This document shows positions 10,784-22,400 of a stretch of DNA of 64,000 bases, one piece after another. How positions within the stretch are numbered: the stretch's first letter is position 1; each line of letters starts with the position of its first letter. The stretch is from contig JAPEUQ010000001.1 in assembly GCA_027946365.1 (NCBI GenBank), forward strand, positions 372,001 through 436,000, read 5' to 3'. The DNA comes from Kalmusia sp. IMI 367209. Its lineage: Eukaryota > Ascomycota > Dothideomycetes > Pleosporales > Didymosphaeriaceae. Under the pieces are notes generated by a model that was not told the origin of the DNA, did not search any database, and worked only from the letters and a program-made list of their open reading frames with translations. The position numbers and the translations under genes are program-made.

Positions 10784-11721
10784 GCCGAGTCAACTTTTCA
10801 ACTGGTAGCCAGAGGCCAATACACTTAAGGAAACAGAGCGTATTTCGAAGCAAACGCAGAGCAGCAATATTCATCAATCTTCATCCGAAGATTCCGAGCT
10901 CTTTTGTTAGATGCGTTCGCGTTCTAAAGATTTGTTAGGGGTACATTTCCAAGGACGCGTTGTTGTGGCTGTGTAAGCAACCCAAAACGATGTCGGCGTT
11001 CTAAAGTTCCGATATGATCCGTGCGCTTAGTTTGGCTTTCAACTCTCACAGCGACGATCCTGCTATCATCTGTCATTAACAATGCGAGACCTTCACCTTA
11101 ATCCCACAAATGCATTACATATATGGCACATGAAGCCGTGGAATTCTGTGATCAAAGCCGACTGCATTATCATAATTAGAAATTGCGGCTTCATATGATG
11201 AAGCAGGAAACTGTCATCCATTGGTCGGACATCATAGGGACAGTCTAAGATCACTAGAATCGTCTGCACGATATATGTGGCTAGATACATGCGAAATCTT
11301 ATCAATACTTGCTGTGACTTGTATCTTAGACATTGAAAGTAATGCCAAGGGTGTAGTCATGCAAAATGAATGGAGGTATCAGGCTGTGGTCATAAAATTC
11401 GACTTCTCACAATTATAAAGTATAATATATAACCCTAATCTTATTATGCCAGTGAAGCATATGGAGGACATGAATATATATGAGATTTACTATATGTAGC
11501 TCTATAGCCTTGTATCTTGTAGAGCTATCAGGGTGTTGGGGTGCGTGTCACACGAATCCGCGCGTCATGCGCACGCATACGTTACACCATCTTCCTACGT
11601 GTTTGCCCACGTCACTTCCCGCGAGATACATCCGCCAATTTCTTACAAGTTCCCTCAGTCTGCTAGTTCTGTTTCCCTAAGACGTCTGCACATCTTTCGA
11701 TATCCGGTAACCAGAAACATT
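10784..11721. promoter_or_regulatory. Bidirectional intergenic region between Zn2Cys6 regulator and cysteine hydrolase
   Basis: 938 bases separate two divergent start codons, so both promoters must lie here. The middle (about 11090-11520) is AT-rich with no credible coding frame. I could not pick out a convincing operator. Confidence 0.4.
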
Positions 11722-12610
11722 ATGGACGACTTCCCTCGAGCGAAGACGGCGGAACATCCCAAGGTCATTGGCGGTCCGAGATAATTTCTGGCTTTATTCT
11801 GAGGCTGAAAGCTACGACATCACGCATCCTGCTACACCCGATGCTCCAAAAATCTACCCACGTATGACACTGAAAACGGACAGCTCACGTGTTGTGATCG
11901 CTCCTGCGAAAACTGCGCTTGTCATCATCGACTTGCAGAACTACTTTCTGTCACCTGCACTGAAGCGGCCGTCTGAGAGCCTGGGTCTACGTATCGTTGA
12001 AAAACTGAAGAAGGAAGCCATTCCAGCCTGCAGAACAGCGGGGATCCCGATACTCTGGCTTGGTTGGGGTTTAACCCACGAAGAGATTGAGTCTATGCCG
12101 CCTACTATAATTCGTGGATTCTCGTTGGACAATAACTTCAAAGACAACTACAAGATTCCTGAGCTGGGTGTTGATATTGGACCCGTCCAGCTAGATGATG
12201 GCTCTACGGTTCATGGTGGCAAGGTGCTCATGCGCGACCAATGGAACTCGGAGATCTACAGTGACCTAGAGAAACAAGCAGAGCCAGGCGATCTTAGAGC
12301 TTGGAAGAATCGCTTATCTGGATTTTGGGGTGGCACGGAGGTCGAGGACATTCTTAAACGCCGTGGCATCAGGACATTGATATTTGCTGGATGCAATACC
12401 GATCAGTGCGTAGCATCGAGCCTCATGGATGCTGCCTGGAAAAGCTGGGACTGCATCTTGCTAAGCGATGCGACAGTAACGACCAGTCCTCAATTTGCAC
12501 AGGACGAGGTGGAGTATAACATGGGAGGATGGGGCTTTAAGCTGACCTGCGAAGATCTGGTTAATGGGATCAGCACCTTAAGAGATGAAGTAGGCAGTTT
12601 GACCGACTGA
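11722..12610 (+). CDS. Isochorismatase-like cysteine hydrolase, apparent frameshift near its N-terminus
   Basis: From 11864 onward an uninterrupted frame encodes an isochorismatase-fold hydrolase: ALVIIDLQNYF with the catalytic Asp, a lysine region after HGGKVLMRD, and the nucleophile region FAGCNTDQCVASS. The fold is complete from the ATG at 11864. Upstream, an ATG at 11722 opens a frame MDDFPRAKTAEHPKVIGGP that matches the N-terminus expected for fungal members of this family. It runs into TAA at 11782, while the continuation DNFWLYSEAESYD lies one base out of phase. Dropping a single base around 11779 would join them. So this is either a one-base insertion, a consensus error, or a gene now starting at 11864. 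Family members hydrolyse ureas, nicotinamide-type amides or isochorismate; the substrate here is unknown. No signal peptide is seen. Confidence 0.7.
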
Positions 12611-12827
12611 AAACTGGGTGCCTAAGACCTCCTTCCACATGTCGAACAGACATTGTACAGCTGTAGCGTGGTCGGCCTCTGTAAAATGTAGCCCGGGAGT
12701 ACTCACTGCATTTCACACGAGTGAAAGTTCACCATCAACCGCCCAAATTCTGGCGTCTTCACCGACAGACCCTCCACCCTCAATCTCCACATCTAACTCA
12801 ACTTCAAGGTAAGCCCTCCCCGTCACC

Positions 12828-13953
12828 ATGTCAACCCACCTCCGCGCACACACGGGCACGGGCACACCGCCTGCGCGCCCCGCAACCTCCTACAGTGCGC
12901 ACTCAACCATCCGGCGCGTGACACCCTTCCCAGACTCCCTCTCCGAAGCTCTCGAGCAAGGATTTGTCGCGCACTCTACGCCACGCCGTAACGCGCGGTC
13001 AGGTGAAGGTAAGTCCCCGAGACGAAACCCGCTCAAAGCCCGACCTCCAAATCCGTCCGAAGCAACCCATACAGCCTAAAACAGCCACACGTGAAACGCA
13101 AAAGCGCGGTGAATACTTCACCACTAATGAAGCAGCAGAAGCGCGCGGCGGCCACAACAAGCGCCCATTAAAGTCGCCTACCAACCACCCGGTCTCCCGC
13201 CAAATAACACCCTCGCGCATCCCCCAACCAACCAGCACCACTGCCGGCCTCAGACGCAGCCACGCAGGCCGCATCTCGCCCTCCAAGCGCAGCACGCCAC
13301 GCCAGCACCGCCCGCTCGTGACGCCCAGCCCATTGGCCCAGACCAGCTCCATTCAAGACGCGTCGACCGCAGGGACAGTAGCAGCGTTGGGCCTCGCGAT
13401 GCCGGAGCACGCTCCCCCAGCGGTGCCAGACGAAGAGAAGCAGCGCCTGCGCGAATTCACACTCTTTCCGGCCGATGAGACGGATCCGTTCACCACGCAC
13501 GCGAACTCACCCTTCCAAAAGGACGCGACCAATCCCACGCTCCCCGCCGTACGACAAGAAAACACGACTCACCAGACGAGCACCCTGCAGCTCGAGGACC
13601 CAGACGCAATCACACCCGCCCCGGCCCGCACGTATGGAGCGTACGACCCCGGATCACCACCCATGCGGACTCAAGGCAGCATCGTCCCCACCAAGCCCAA
13701 TCTCCCCCGGCACCCCTCCAACACCAGCTGGGCCAGCCAAGCGACCTTCAGCACGCCAGGACGCGATGAGATGGAGCGCAAGAGGGCGCAGCTGAGCGTC
13801 GGGAACGAGGGACCGTTCGGCAGCGCGACGGGGATGCAGGAGCTGGCCGAGAGGCGGAGACGGGTGTCTGAGGCGGGACGGAGGAGTCGGGGGAGTGAGG
13901 GGAGCAAGAAGGAGGAAGGTGCCAGGGGAGCGTGTCGGTGCGTTGTCATGTAG
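12828..13953 (+). CDS. Low-complexity protein with C-terminal CaaX-like prenylation motif
   Basis: Two exons are proposed: 12828-13008 and 13085-13953, with a 76 nt intron (donor GTAAGT, acceptor AACAG), giving 349 residues. The splice is inferred: both frames are open and only the acceptor at 13084 joins them in frame. The protein is rich in Ser, Thr, Pro and Arg, has no obvious folded domain except a short acidic/hydrophobic stretch around EKQRLREFTLFPADE, and has a basic coiled segment near the end. It ends in CRCVVM. A cysteine four residues from the end followed by two aliphatics and Met fits a farnesylation CaaX box, and the extra cysteine two residues earlier could be palmitoylated. 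Membrane attachment is therefore inferred. I do not recognise the family. A start at an internal codon in exon 1 cannot be excluded. Confidence 0.55.
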
Positions 13954-14463
13954 GGGATGCTCAGACTTGCGAGCGCTCTGTCAAAGGTACGTGGTATGGT
14001 TTGACGAGGCCATGGTCCCCTAGCACTGCATGCACACATCTGGCGTTTTTTGGGGTAGAAAGAGAGCTGATGAGGAGTATGAAAGGTGAAAAGCTGACCA
14101 AGGTGCGGAAATGGAGTTCATGGGTGTCTGTCGGCAACTTTGATGAACGCAACGAGGAGCATTGCAAGCATTTTGAGGATCGAGATGGCTGATCGAATCG
14201 TTTCTACGCATGACTCAAGTGTTGGGCGCGTGTCAAACTCTGGATATGGCTCTGGGTTTTTCGAGGTTAGCGTAAGCAGCAAACCGTTTTGCTGAGAGGC
14301 AGAGATTCAATGGACATTAACATGAGAAATGAACGTGTGTTTTCGAGCATCTTGATTGCGAAAGTAATCATGGATTGGAAATAGTTAGAAACCTTGCAAA
14401 TGGTGAAATGGTGAATTCACTTAGCCGTGTCGTGTAAATCTCCTTCACCGCTAAACAAACGCC
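13954..14463. other. Intergenic stretch
   Basis: 510 bases between two rightward genes. It probably holds the 3' UTR of the CaaX protein gene and the promoter of the next small gene. Short antisense frames were not convincing. Confidence 0.4.
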
Positions 14464-14997
14464 ATGAAGCTCACCCCCGAACCTGCGCGAAGCCGCAAAC
14501 CGCCGCGTGGGGAACATCCTCTCGGCGACTGCACACATTCAATCCAACCCACGGCCGATATCGTGCCGGGCGCAACGCGCCCGAGCACGCGTATCAACAC
14601 AATCAATTCGATGAGCTTCCGTCCCACCACCCCGCTCGACCATCCTATCATGCTCGATGATCTTACTATGAACTTGCAACGAATGTCGGCACGTCTGCCA
14701 CCGGATACTTGGGAAGCGCCATCACCCGTTCTTCGAGTTGAGCGTCGGAGAAGTGGTGCGCTCCTTTTGAGTTCTATCGACAGCACTTTCGACGTTCGCA
14801 GTAGCGTACGCGTGCCAAGTCCACTGGGTCGTACAACAGCAACATCGATGGAAGAATGTGGGGACGAAATTGAGCTGCTGCCACCGCCGATGCCTCGTGG
14901 AAAGGATGTGTCTGCAGGCGCCGAGAAGACTCGGAGCAAACGCAAAGCGGGCCCGTGGTTCTGGAAATGGTTCTACTGCTTCGGATTGCGCAAATGA
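14464..14997 (+). CDS. Small hypothetical protein, 177 residues
   Basis: The ATG at 14464 lies in a good fungal start context (AAACGCCATGA). The single-exon product has a Pro/Arg-rich first half, a middle with MLDDLTMNLQRM and an acidic patch (EECGDEIELLPPP), and a basic, aromatic end (KAGPWFWKWFYCFGLRK). No known domain or signal peptide is visible. A 164-codon frame on the opposite strand covers the same DNA, so strand choice rests on the start context and the more protein-like composition. It lies tail-to-tail with the membrane-protein gene at 15112, only 114 bases away. Function is unknown. Confidence 0.4.
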   Translation: MKLTPEPARSRKPPRGEHPLGDCTHSIQPTADIVPGATRPSTRINTINSMSFRPTTPLDHPIMLDDLTMNLQRMSARLPPDTWEAPSPVLRVERRRSGALLLSSIDSTFDVRSSVRVPSPLGRTTATSMEECGDEIELLPPPMPRGKDVSAGAEKTRSKRKAGPWFWKWFYCFGLRK

Positions 14998-15111
14998 CCG
15001 CTCCATGGTCTAGCCAATATTTGGTTCGAATGTTGAATGGAAGGGAAGGCGTTGAAATAGTGAGTTGGCGTAGAAAATGTGATATAAAAGCCGACTAATC
15101 AATTCGTAGCT

Positions 15112-16258
15112 CTAGTTATTCTTCTTAGCGCCCGAGTCGGTAGAAGCATCGAGCCCCGCCAGGATGTCGGAGCCAAAAGTCAACGTCATGTACGCCGGGA
15201 AGATGACCCATAATCCGCTATGATGAGTCAGCCGAAGCTCTGGAGCGATATTGAAAGCGATGTAAGCTGTATTGAGCGGAAAAGGAATAATGTTTAATGT
15301 AGGGATAGGAAATCTTGCCATGAAGATGTTAAGAAAAAGCAATGCGACTCACTTCATGATGCCATAGAAAAGTACCAGCGTGAACCAGTCGTTATGCGCC
15401 GTGTTCTTGAATCCAGAGTAATACTCAACGAGGTCTACCAAAGTTAGCGCCGCAGCGATCTCGCAAACCAGCATACTCACAATACAACAAGGTCTTGCTG
15501 AGCGTCATTACACTCGCCACGAAGCCAATGATCAGAGCGCGATTTCCGGCCTTGCCGTTGACCTTCACTCCTCCACTCAGCCAGCCCTTTACACCCGTTC
15601 CGATCTGGACACCGCTGCCTCCGGCCGCCAAAATACCATGATTGTAAACGAGCATCAAGTAAAGCCCGTATAAGACTGCTTCGATAGCATTGATGGCGCC
15701 CTGGCCGCCGCCGAAGCCGTCCTTCTCGTCCCAGCCAGGTTGTCCATACACATAATCGATGGCAGCGTAGATCTCATAGGGCTTCCAGATGGGCCACTGC
15801 AGTTTTCCGCCAGCCATGGTATGCGGGCGCAAAAGGATATAGAGCGAATCCCCTGACCGCACATCAGCGTACACTCTCCGATAAACCATTCATGCCGCGC
15901 GTTGTCGCGCGATGCGCAACGGGCAACCCTCGACTTCGCGGACGATTGGCGACTTACAAATCACAAGCGGCAAGCTCACTACAATCCACGCAATGGTAAC
16001 ATTACTCGCCGTGTGGCTCCACGCGCCTCCTTCCCCGCTGCCATTGATTCCTAGAGCGCCATTCGCCTTCGCGAGCCCGTCCGTTGCATTTACCACCGCC
16101 TTCTCTCTCAAGCTCTTCACTACTGCAGTCGGCGACGTCCGCTCCGGGCTCCCCGGTGTAGGCGACGCCGTCGAAGTGCGCGACTTGCGCGGCGAGCCCT
16201 TGGTAGGCGAGGCCTCGGGCGGGGGAAAGGCGGAGGGGTGGCTACGTGTGGAGACCAT
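15112..16258 (-). CDS. Multi-span membrane protein of unknown function (ascomycete-wide family)
   Basis: Four exons (16258-15958, 15852-15481, 15434-15353, 15217-15112) with introns of 105, 46 and 135 nt, all GT-AG, give 286 residues. Each junction restores conserved-looking sequence: LPLVIWDSLYILLRP, LSKTLLYYLVEYYSGF and YGIMNGLWVIFPAYM. The N-terminal ~70 residues are Ser/Pro/Thr-rich and disordered. Four to five hydrophobic spans follow, with KPYEIYAAIDYVYG between the first two. The layout resembles a fungal family that is often labelled a C6 transcription factor in databases. There is no zinc cluster here, so that label would be wrong. An EXPERA/emopamil-binding-like fold is a possible but unproven relation. 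The C-terminus ends in a basic, hydrophilic tail. Confidence 0.8.
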
Positions 16259-16690
16259 CTTGTTGTTTCTTCTCTAGCGCAGTCTAACAAAAACAAAGCA
16301 GCAGAAGGGAGGGTGTTAGGAGGAAGAAGAAGAAGGCGAATGCGATGGCGTGTTGTTATTACGCATGCAGCGTGTCGCATGGACAGCCCCGAGTCCGACG
16401 CTGTCGCTAAGCGGGGCAGATGCTCGGTTCCTGATTTTGCCGGCTTGTTGGTGGCTGGGAGAGGAAGGCGCTTGGGATGCGCGACGAATCAGAAAATGCA
16501 TACGCAGGAGTTAATACGATTGGTTCGACGACAAGCAAATCATTCAATTCATGACTTCAAGCAGAAGTGTTTGTGATCGTTCTCTGTGCATCCACCTCGA
16601 GCGTAGCTTTATATGTAGAAGAGCGACGGCGACGCGTAAATAAATGCTGCGCCGTAGCCGCATTCCAAATGCTCACTCCAACGCGTGCGG
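16259..16690. other. Intergenic stretch
   Basis: 432 bases between the start of the leftward membrane-protein gene and the stop of the leftward sugar transporter. It contains a purine-rich patch near 16300-16345. No gene was seen. Confidence 0.4.
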
Positions 16691-18393
16691 CTAAGCCTTC
16701 TTCTCCGGCGACTCGTGGACCTCGGTCACGGTCGGGTCCTGCAGAACCTTCTCAGCTGTAGACCGCAGCGCTTGCTTCGCTTCTTCTTCATCTTCGAACA
16801 CTGCGTCATGTCAGCTTCTATGCCCCTCATCAACCAATCAACAAACTTACAGAATGTCAATTCTTCGAGCGTCTTGCCGAATGTTTCGGGAAAGAAGAAG
16901 TAGATGAAAACGACTTCAAAGCAGAGCCAGCACACATAGACAAGCAAATACCTCCAGCCAATATCCTCCAAACCGATCGGGTTGACGAAGCTACCTGCTC
17001 ACGTGTTAATACTGTGATTGCAAGCATTGATTCAGACGTCACTTACTGAACATAACCGCAGACCTGCTCCACAACTGAAACCAACTCAATCCCTTTGTAC
17101 GCACGTAGTACGGGAAGATCTCCACCATGTAGACGTACGTCAACGCATTGTATCCGAGACAATACGCCGGACTATACAAAAAGATGAACACCAGCACCGC
17201 ATACCCAGACTCCACTGAGCCCGTGATACGGTTCCGTGCCTGCGCCACAGTCCACCCAGTGTAGCAGAGCAAAAGGCACGACGCGCAAAGCAGGTACATG
17301 CGCCTACGGGGAAATCGCGGCGTGATAGCAGCCAAGGCGACGCCCACAAGCAGTCCCCAAGCTTCCTTGCCCACATTGTAGCGCACTTGCTGGTGTCTAT
17401 CTGTAATGCCGATCATCTTGAGGATCGGGACGAGATACTGGCTGATGAGGCTGTTTCCGGAGAATTGGACGAATAGACCGAGGGCGCCTGAGACGAGAGA
17501 GCGGCGACGCATGCCTGCGGTTTGGAACAGCTCGATCCATCCGCGCTTACGGCTCTCGTTCTCGATTTCCAGCGCCTTGCGGATCTCGGCGAGCTCCACG
17601 TGTGGAAGTTCCTGCGAGGCGTCGCCCTCAGCGTGGTACTTGATGAGGATCTCGAGCGCTTCCTCGGAGCGGTCTTTCGATACGAGCCATCGAGGGCTTT
17701 CGGGCACCGTGAAAGCGAAGGCGATCTGGATCAACGAGGGGAGCGCTTGCAGCATACTGGGTAGACGCCAGCTCCAGTCGCTCGGGATATCGATTGTGCG
17801 GACGACGATGCCGGCGCCGAGGACGGCACCCACGCCGTAGAAGGCATTGAACATGGAACCCAGAAAGGCCCGCTCCTTTGGGTGGCCAAGTTCTCCGAGG
17901 AGGGCAGCACCGCCAATGATGGCGTAGACGATGCCGTGGCCGAGGAAGATGCGCGAGAAGACGAACATGGCCACTGTTGCAGGTCAGACTTGTAGTTGTG
18001 ATCCCATATGGCGCACTTACAGTTCTTGGACAAGCCTTGCATGATAGATCCAATGATCATAACGACCGATCCGAAAATGATACTCCATCTTCTCCCAACA
18101 TGGTCCGACAAGATCGCCACAAACGGGATCGACGTCAAAGCCCCAAGGTTGTAGCATGCAACCAGCAACCCCAGTTGTCCACCTTTGGGATGTCCAAAGT
18201 AAACTTGCCAATACTCCAACGCCTGCATACCGTTCATCATCGACGAGTCAAAGCCCGACGTCGACTCAATGAAGAGACAAAACGGCACGAGCAGAAGGTA
18301 CAATCTGCGCAGGTTGGGCTTGCTCCACCATTTTACAAGGTCGTTCTTGACCAATTGCTGGATGATTCCTTCCTCGAGCACAGCGGGAGCCAT
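16691..18393 (-). CDS. MFS sugar (hexose/lactose-type) transporter
   Basis: Four exons (18393-18021, 17973-17047, 16994-16851, 16800-16691) with introns of 47, 52 and 50 nt encode 517 residues. The order of signatures fits the sugar porter family of the major facilitator superfamily: first span with LFIESTSGFDSSMMNG, the loop 2-3 motif DHVGRRWSIIFGS, PESPRWLVSKDR after span 6, and the C-terminal PETFGKTLEEL. The second intron restores MFSSFVNPIGLEDIGWRY. Twelve spans are expected in the plasma membrane with proton symport of a sugar. The final exon encodes an acidic-to-basic tail ending PEKKA. The group resembles fungal lactose permease/hexose porter proteins; the substrate is not determinable from sequence. 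Confidence 0.92.
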
Positions 18394-19495
18394 GATTTCG
18401 GCGTACGATTTTCAGCGATCTGTCAAAGACAAAACCGACTCCAATGGTTATCCACAATGGCGCACACCATCGTCTATATACCCCAGCGCGAACGGTCCAG
18501 GCGCTACCAAAAGCTCGGGATGTTGTATCCAAGAGGCATACCGCGAGCCGTGTTGTGCAGGTTGCCCAGGCTTGGCGATGGACGTTGCGTGGTAGATGAC
18601 TTTGGTGCTAGGGGAGTTTTTCCGCGAATGCTTCACCAATTCTGTACTCTGGGCATCCGCTTATGCTGCATCAGAGCCTGGGGGTGTTCCTTTCGGAATT
18701 TCGCGATGCATCTCGACGGTTCGACAGTTCGACGGTACGAGCAGCAGTATGCCTCTTTGCTTCGATTGCCGATATCGTATCCTATCACGGCAGTCGTTGG
18801 AGGCATACTGATTGCTTTGAGGCAGCAATTCTCTCAACGACCCTGGCAGATCGTCCTTTGTATGGCACGAGTTGCCTTTCGTGTGGGGTTTTCCCGCTAA
18901 ACCTTATCGGATGCGCAAAGGATAATTCCGTTTCAAAACAAGAATCCACCCCGGTCGCTCTGGGGTAACACTCCAGCCTCGCCTCATCGTACGCCCACAG
19001 CTGCGGAGACAGCGGCCCGCTTCAGTGGTAGCTCTGAAAATAAGAGCGGTGACTGGTGATCCGAATATGGTCTGGTAGCAGGCGGCCTCGAGCTAGAGCA
19101 AAGAGCCGGTGGGTATTGTTGTGTCAATTGCTGGAAAATGGAAGCAATGATGCGAAACTTGTTACTTTTCGTCCTACATGACCGTGTTGCCCCGGCTAAT
19201 GTAAATGGTCATGACTCTTGACGAACAACGTACGCCTGCGAGTGTCTTCAACATTGCAAACCGCCCGATCATGTACCATCGATCTTGACCACAATACGTG
19301 CCTCCATTTTAGTGAAGTACTATACAGGTGCGCTTAGACAGAGAATCATCAAAATAAAAACGCGCTATAAAATCCGTGTAGACCCGCGCGGCCGAATGTG
19401 AACTCTTATTCTTTCTCATGAACTCATAGTACTAAGCCAATCGTAAACTATATTCAAGAATCGCTCATCTTTCCATAGTGCTGCGATGTTGGAAA
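18394..19495. other. Intergenic stretch upstream of the sugar transporter
   Basis: These 1.1 kb hold the promoter of the leftward transporter and the 3' flank of the leftward Zn2Cys6 gene. A long + strand frame (17977-18900) runs antisense through the transporter's first exon into this region. It has no family resemblance and was taken as chance. Confidence 0.45.
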
Positions 19496-22400
19496 TCAAT
19501 CATTTCTTTCGCTCGTGATCACCCCAAACATCGGCACCAACCCCTCGCCCTGCGCCGACGGCATCCCATTCATGGCACCATCAGCGGGATTTCTTGGCGA
19601 TCCGACGGCTGGAGTATTGCTCGGCCAGGCCCACAATGCGTCGAAGTCAATTTGCTCATCCCCGCCACTGTCTTCAGAATACAGGCTAGGCACACGAGTA
19701 GCGTCGAGACCAGAGAGGTCGAGGACGTTGGAGAGACTTGGAGGTTTGGAGGGAGCATCTGACGCGTAGGGATCTTTGCTGGACGAAGTCGCTTGGTGGT
19801 CCTGAAAATCAATGTTAGTCATGCATAATTGAATGTCATATGTACACGGCGGCAGGATTTTAGAGTCCTTAGGTATGCACAACGGGTTTCTTAACTCTTG
19901 ACGTTACTTACTTGTATTGGGGTGAGGTGCACAGACAAATTTGGCGCAGTGCTGGCTTGATGTTGTGTTTGCTGGAGAGAGGACGAGGCATCGTTGGACG
20001 GCGTAGTTCCCATACCAGGATATATGTGAATAGGGACCTGGTGGAGACGTGGAGTATTGGAATCTTGCCCTGGCATCGCAGGTGCATTTTGTTGTTGATT
20101 AGGTGTGGTCCCGTACAATTGAGACGAGATGCTTGGGAGACTAAGATTGTCGTTCGGACTCTGTTTCCTGCGCACCCGCTGTTGCGCAACGACGTCTCTG
20201 AAGGAGCTCAGAATATACACCAAGCGGCTGGCCTGAGGGTCGCTTTCTGCACAATAGTTCATGATGGCTATCGAATTTGCGATGCAAGTATCCGGTGATT
20301 CCACACGGTATAGGCCAGCAAATTCGTTGGCCAAGACGACGAGCGCAGCCGCGAAGAGGAAATATATTACAGCAGGATTGCGACGAGACAGGTACCCGGC
20401 GTCGAATGCGTTTTGCACTAGAAGAACTGTATGTATGGAGGCGATGACACAAGCTTCACTGAATTTTTCCATCCGGAGATACGGCCTCGGTGCTCGGTTT
20501 CCGTTTGATGCATGGGTTGCCTGCCGCTGAGTCTCCATATTGAGAATGTACAGGAAGAAAGGGCGAGTAAGAAGAATAATGGAATGACAGTAAAACAAGT
20601 TGACATGGAGAATCGCGACACCTTGGCTAGCAGTGGCTGTTGACGCTTGTCGCCAATGCAACACGGCCGGTAAAGCGCGCGGCCAGTTCTTACATATATC
20701 TGCTATTTCTTGGGCAAGTCGTGTGCTGATCTTGCGTTGTTGGTAGACCTTTTTCAGAATGAGGCCTACGGTACAACAACTTCGAACGGCGGCTTCGAGG
20801 GCGAACGCGCCGGTCTCGCTGAAGTTAGCTTTTAGGCTTGACATGTCAGAGGGTATCTCCACAGGGCGAAGAGTATCTCCTGAACAATCACTCTCAGAGA
20901 TTGCAGTAGGCCGGCCAAGCAAGCATGATAAGAGACGGTCAATAACGAACAGCGAACGCCACAAGTTCTTCCGTGCTCTTTGCTCTTCAAGGCTAAAGAT
21001 GACCATGGTCTCCTCTCGATGCAAACCCAGTGCTTGAGCCGAGCGAGCCGCCATACCGAGGAGTGCGAAGGCGGTATTACGTTTCGACTTGGCCAGCATG
21101 TAGACTGACATGAGAAGCAGCGCCTGCACCGACCAGAAATCCTGATCCTCGAATCCAGTCATGGGATCGTTGAGGCTCTTGGCATTGAGGTAGAAGACTT
21201 CCGCGCGGTCCAAATGCTCACTCCTTAGCTTATCCACAATGAGCGCCTCAGAGCTCCCAGAGAGCGGAGTGGCCATAGTCAGGCCAATGGCGAAGACCAG
21301 ATTCAGTATGCACAACCAGGAGGGTTCCGTGGATAGAGGATCTGAATAGCAACTCTCGAGCCTTTCCAAGAACTGGTGGCGTTCGAATACTTGCAGGAGT
21401 CCATGAGTATTTATAAAAAAGGCGTCGACAAGAACCCGGGCAGTCCTTTGATCAGGCAGTAAATTCGTATGTCTGAACATTGCCCGCGTTAGTTAAGCTC
21501 GTCGAGTTACCCTTTGGAAACCTAATACGCATGCGAGATACGTACCGAGCGCCGGCGGGGAGCGAGAATTGGCCTTCCACAATCTTATGCCGTCGAGGGT
21601 CGTTGGTGAAGGGTGACGGCCCGGCGGCGTTCTCCACCATCATCCGCAAGAGCTGTAGGAAGGATAGCGTCGCCGAGTCCCCGACATAGACTGTAGGTGA
21701 TTAGTATTGGTCCTTGCGGAGCTTGGAGAGGGTGCGAGTAATCATCCTAGATGAACATACGTAATCGGCCAGTCGGATCTTGCAGCATGCGAGACTGAGA
21801 GTAAACGACCGCCTCCTCGTCCTGACCACTTTGAACTGTCGAGCCGCGGGAGATAAGAGGTGGTGGTTCGTCGGACAGACGCCCGGTCGCCAGTTGCTGC
21901 AAAGAGCTAGCTGCAGCTTCGACGGAGGGCCGCTCATCAGTCAATCTGAAAACACTGTTTTCATGCTTGATTGCACCCAAGGGTGTAGACCTAGGTTCCT
22001 GAACGCCAAGGGCTGGCCGGGTGATAACCGGAGAGCCATGCGGGTGTGGAAGCGGCGAGAAGTCCTGATTGTGGTGGCCATTGGTCGGAGTATTGGCAGC
22101 AGAGTCATTTGCGCTGGGGCTTTCTCCAGCTTGCCCGCCATCGACAGCCTGACGTTTCGGTGGCCGCTCGCTAGCAGAGGGGGAAGCAGGATCCCGTTCG
22201 GTGTATATGCACGTGAATTTCCTCTTGTCGCAGGTGTTGCAGGGGCAGAGGCCGTTGCACTTTTCAGGTCAGCATCTCAACAACGATACTACAGGCAGCG
22301 GCGGGGTCAACGGCAAACAAGCGCCACTAGCGGACAAGGACAGAGCTCGATGTTGCAGCAAGGGCCCCAAGTTGCGGTACAGCCAGCGTCTGTATGATGA

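Noticed and set aside
17977..18900. 307-codon plus-strand frame
   Set aside because: Antisense to the first exon of the sugar transporter; the protein has no recognisable features.
21780..22397. 205-codon plus-strand frame
   Set aside because: Antisense to the linker exon of the 863-residue regulator and to its intron.
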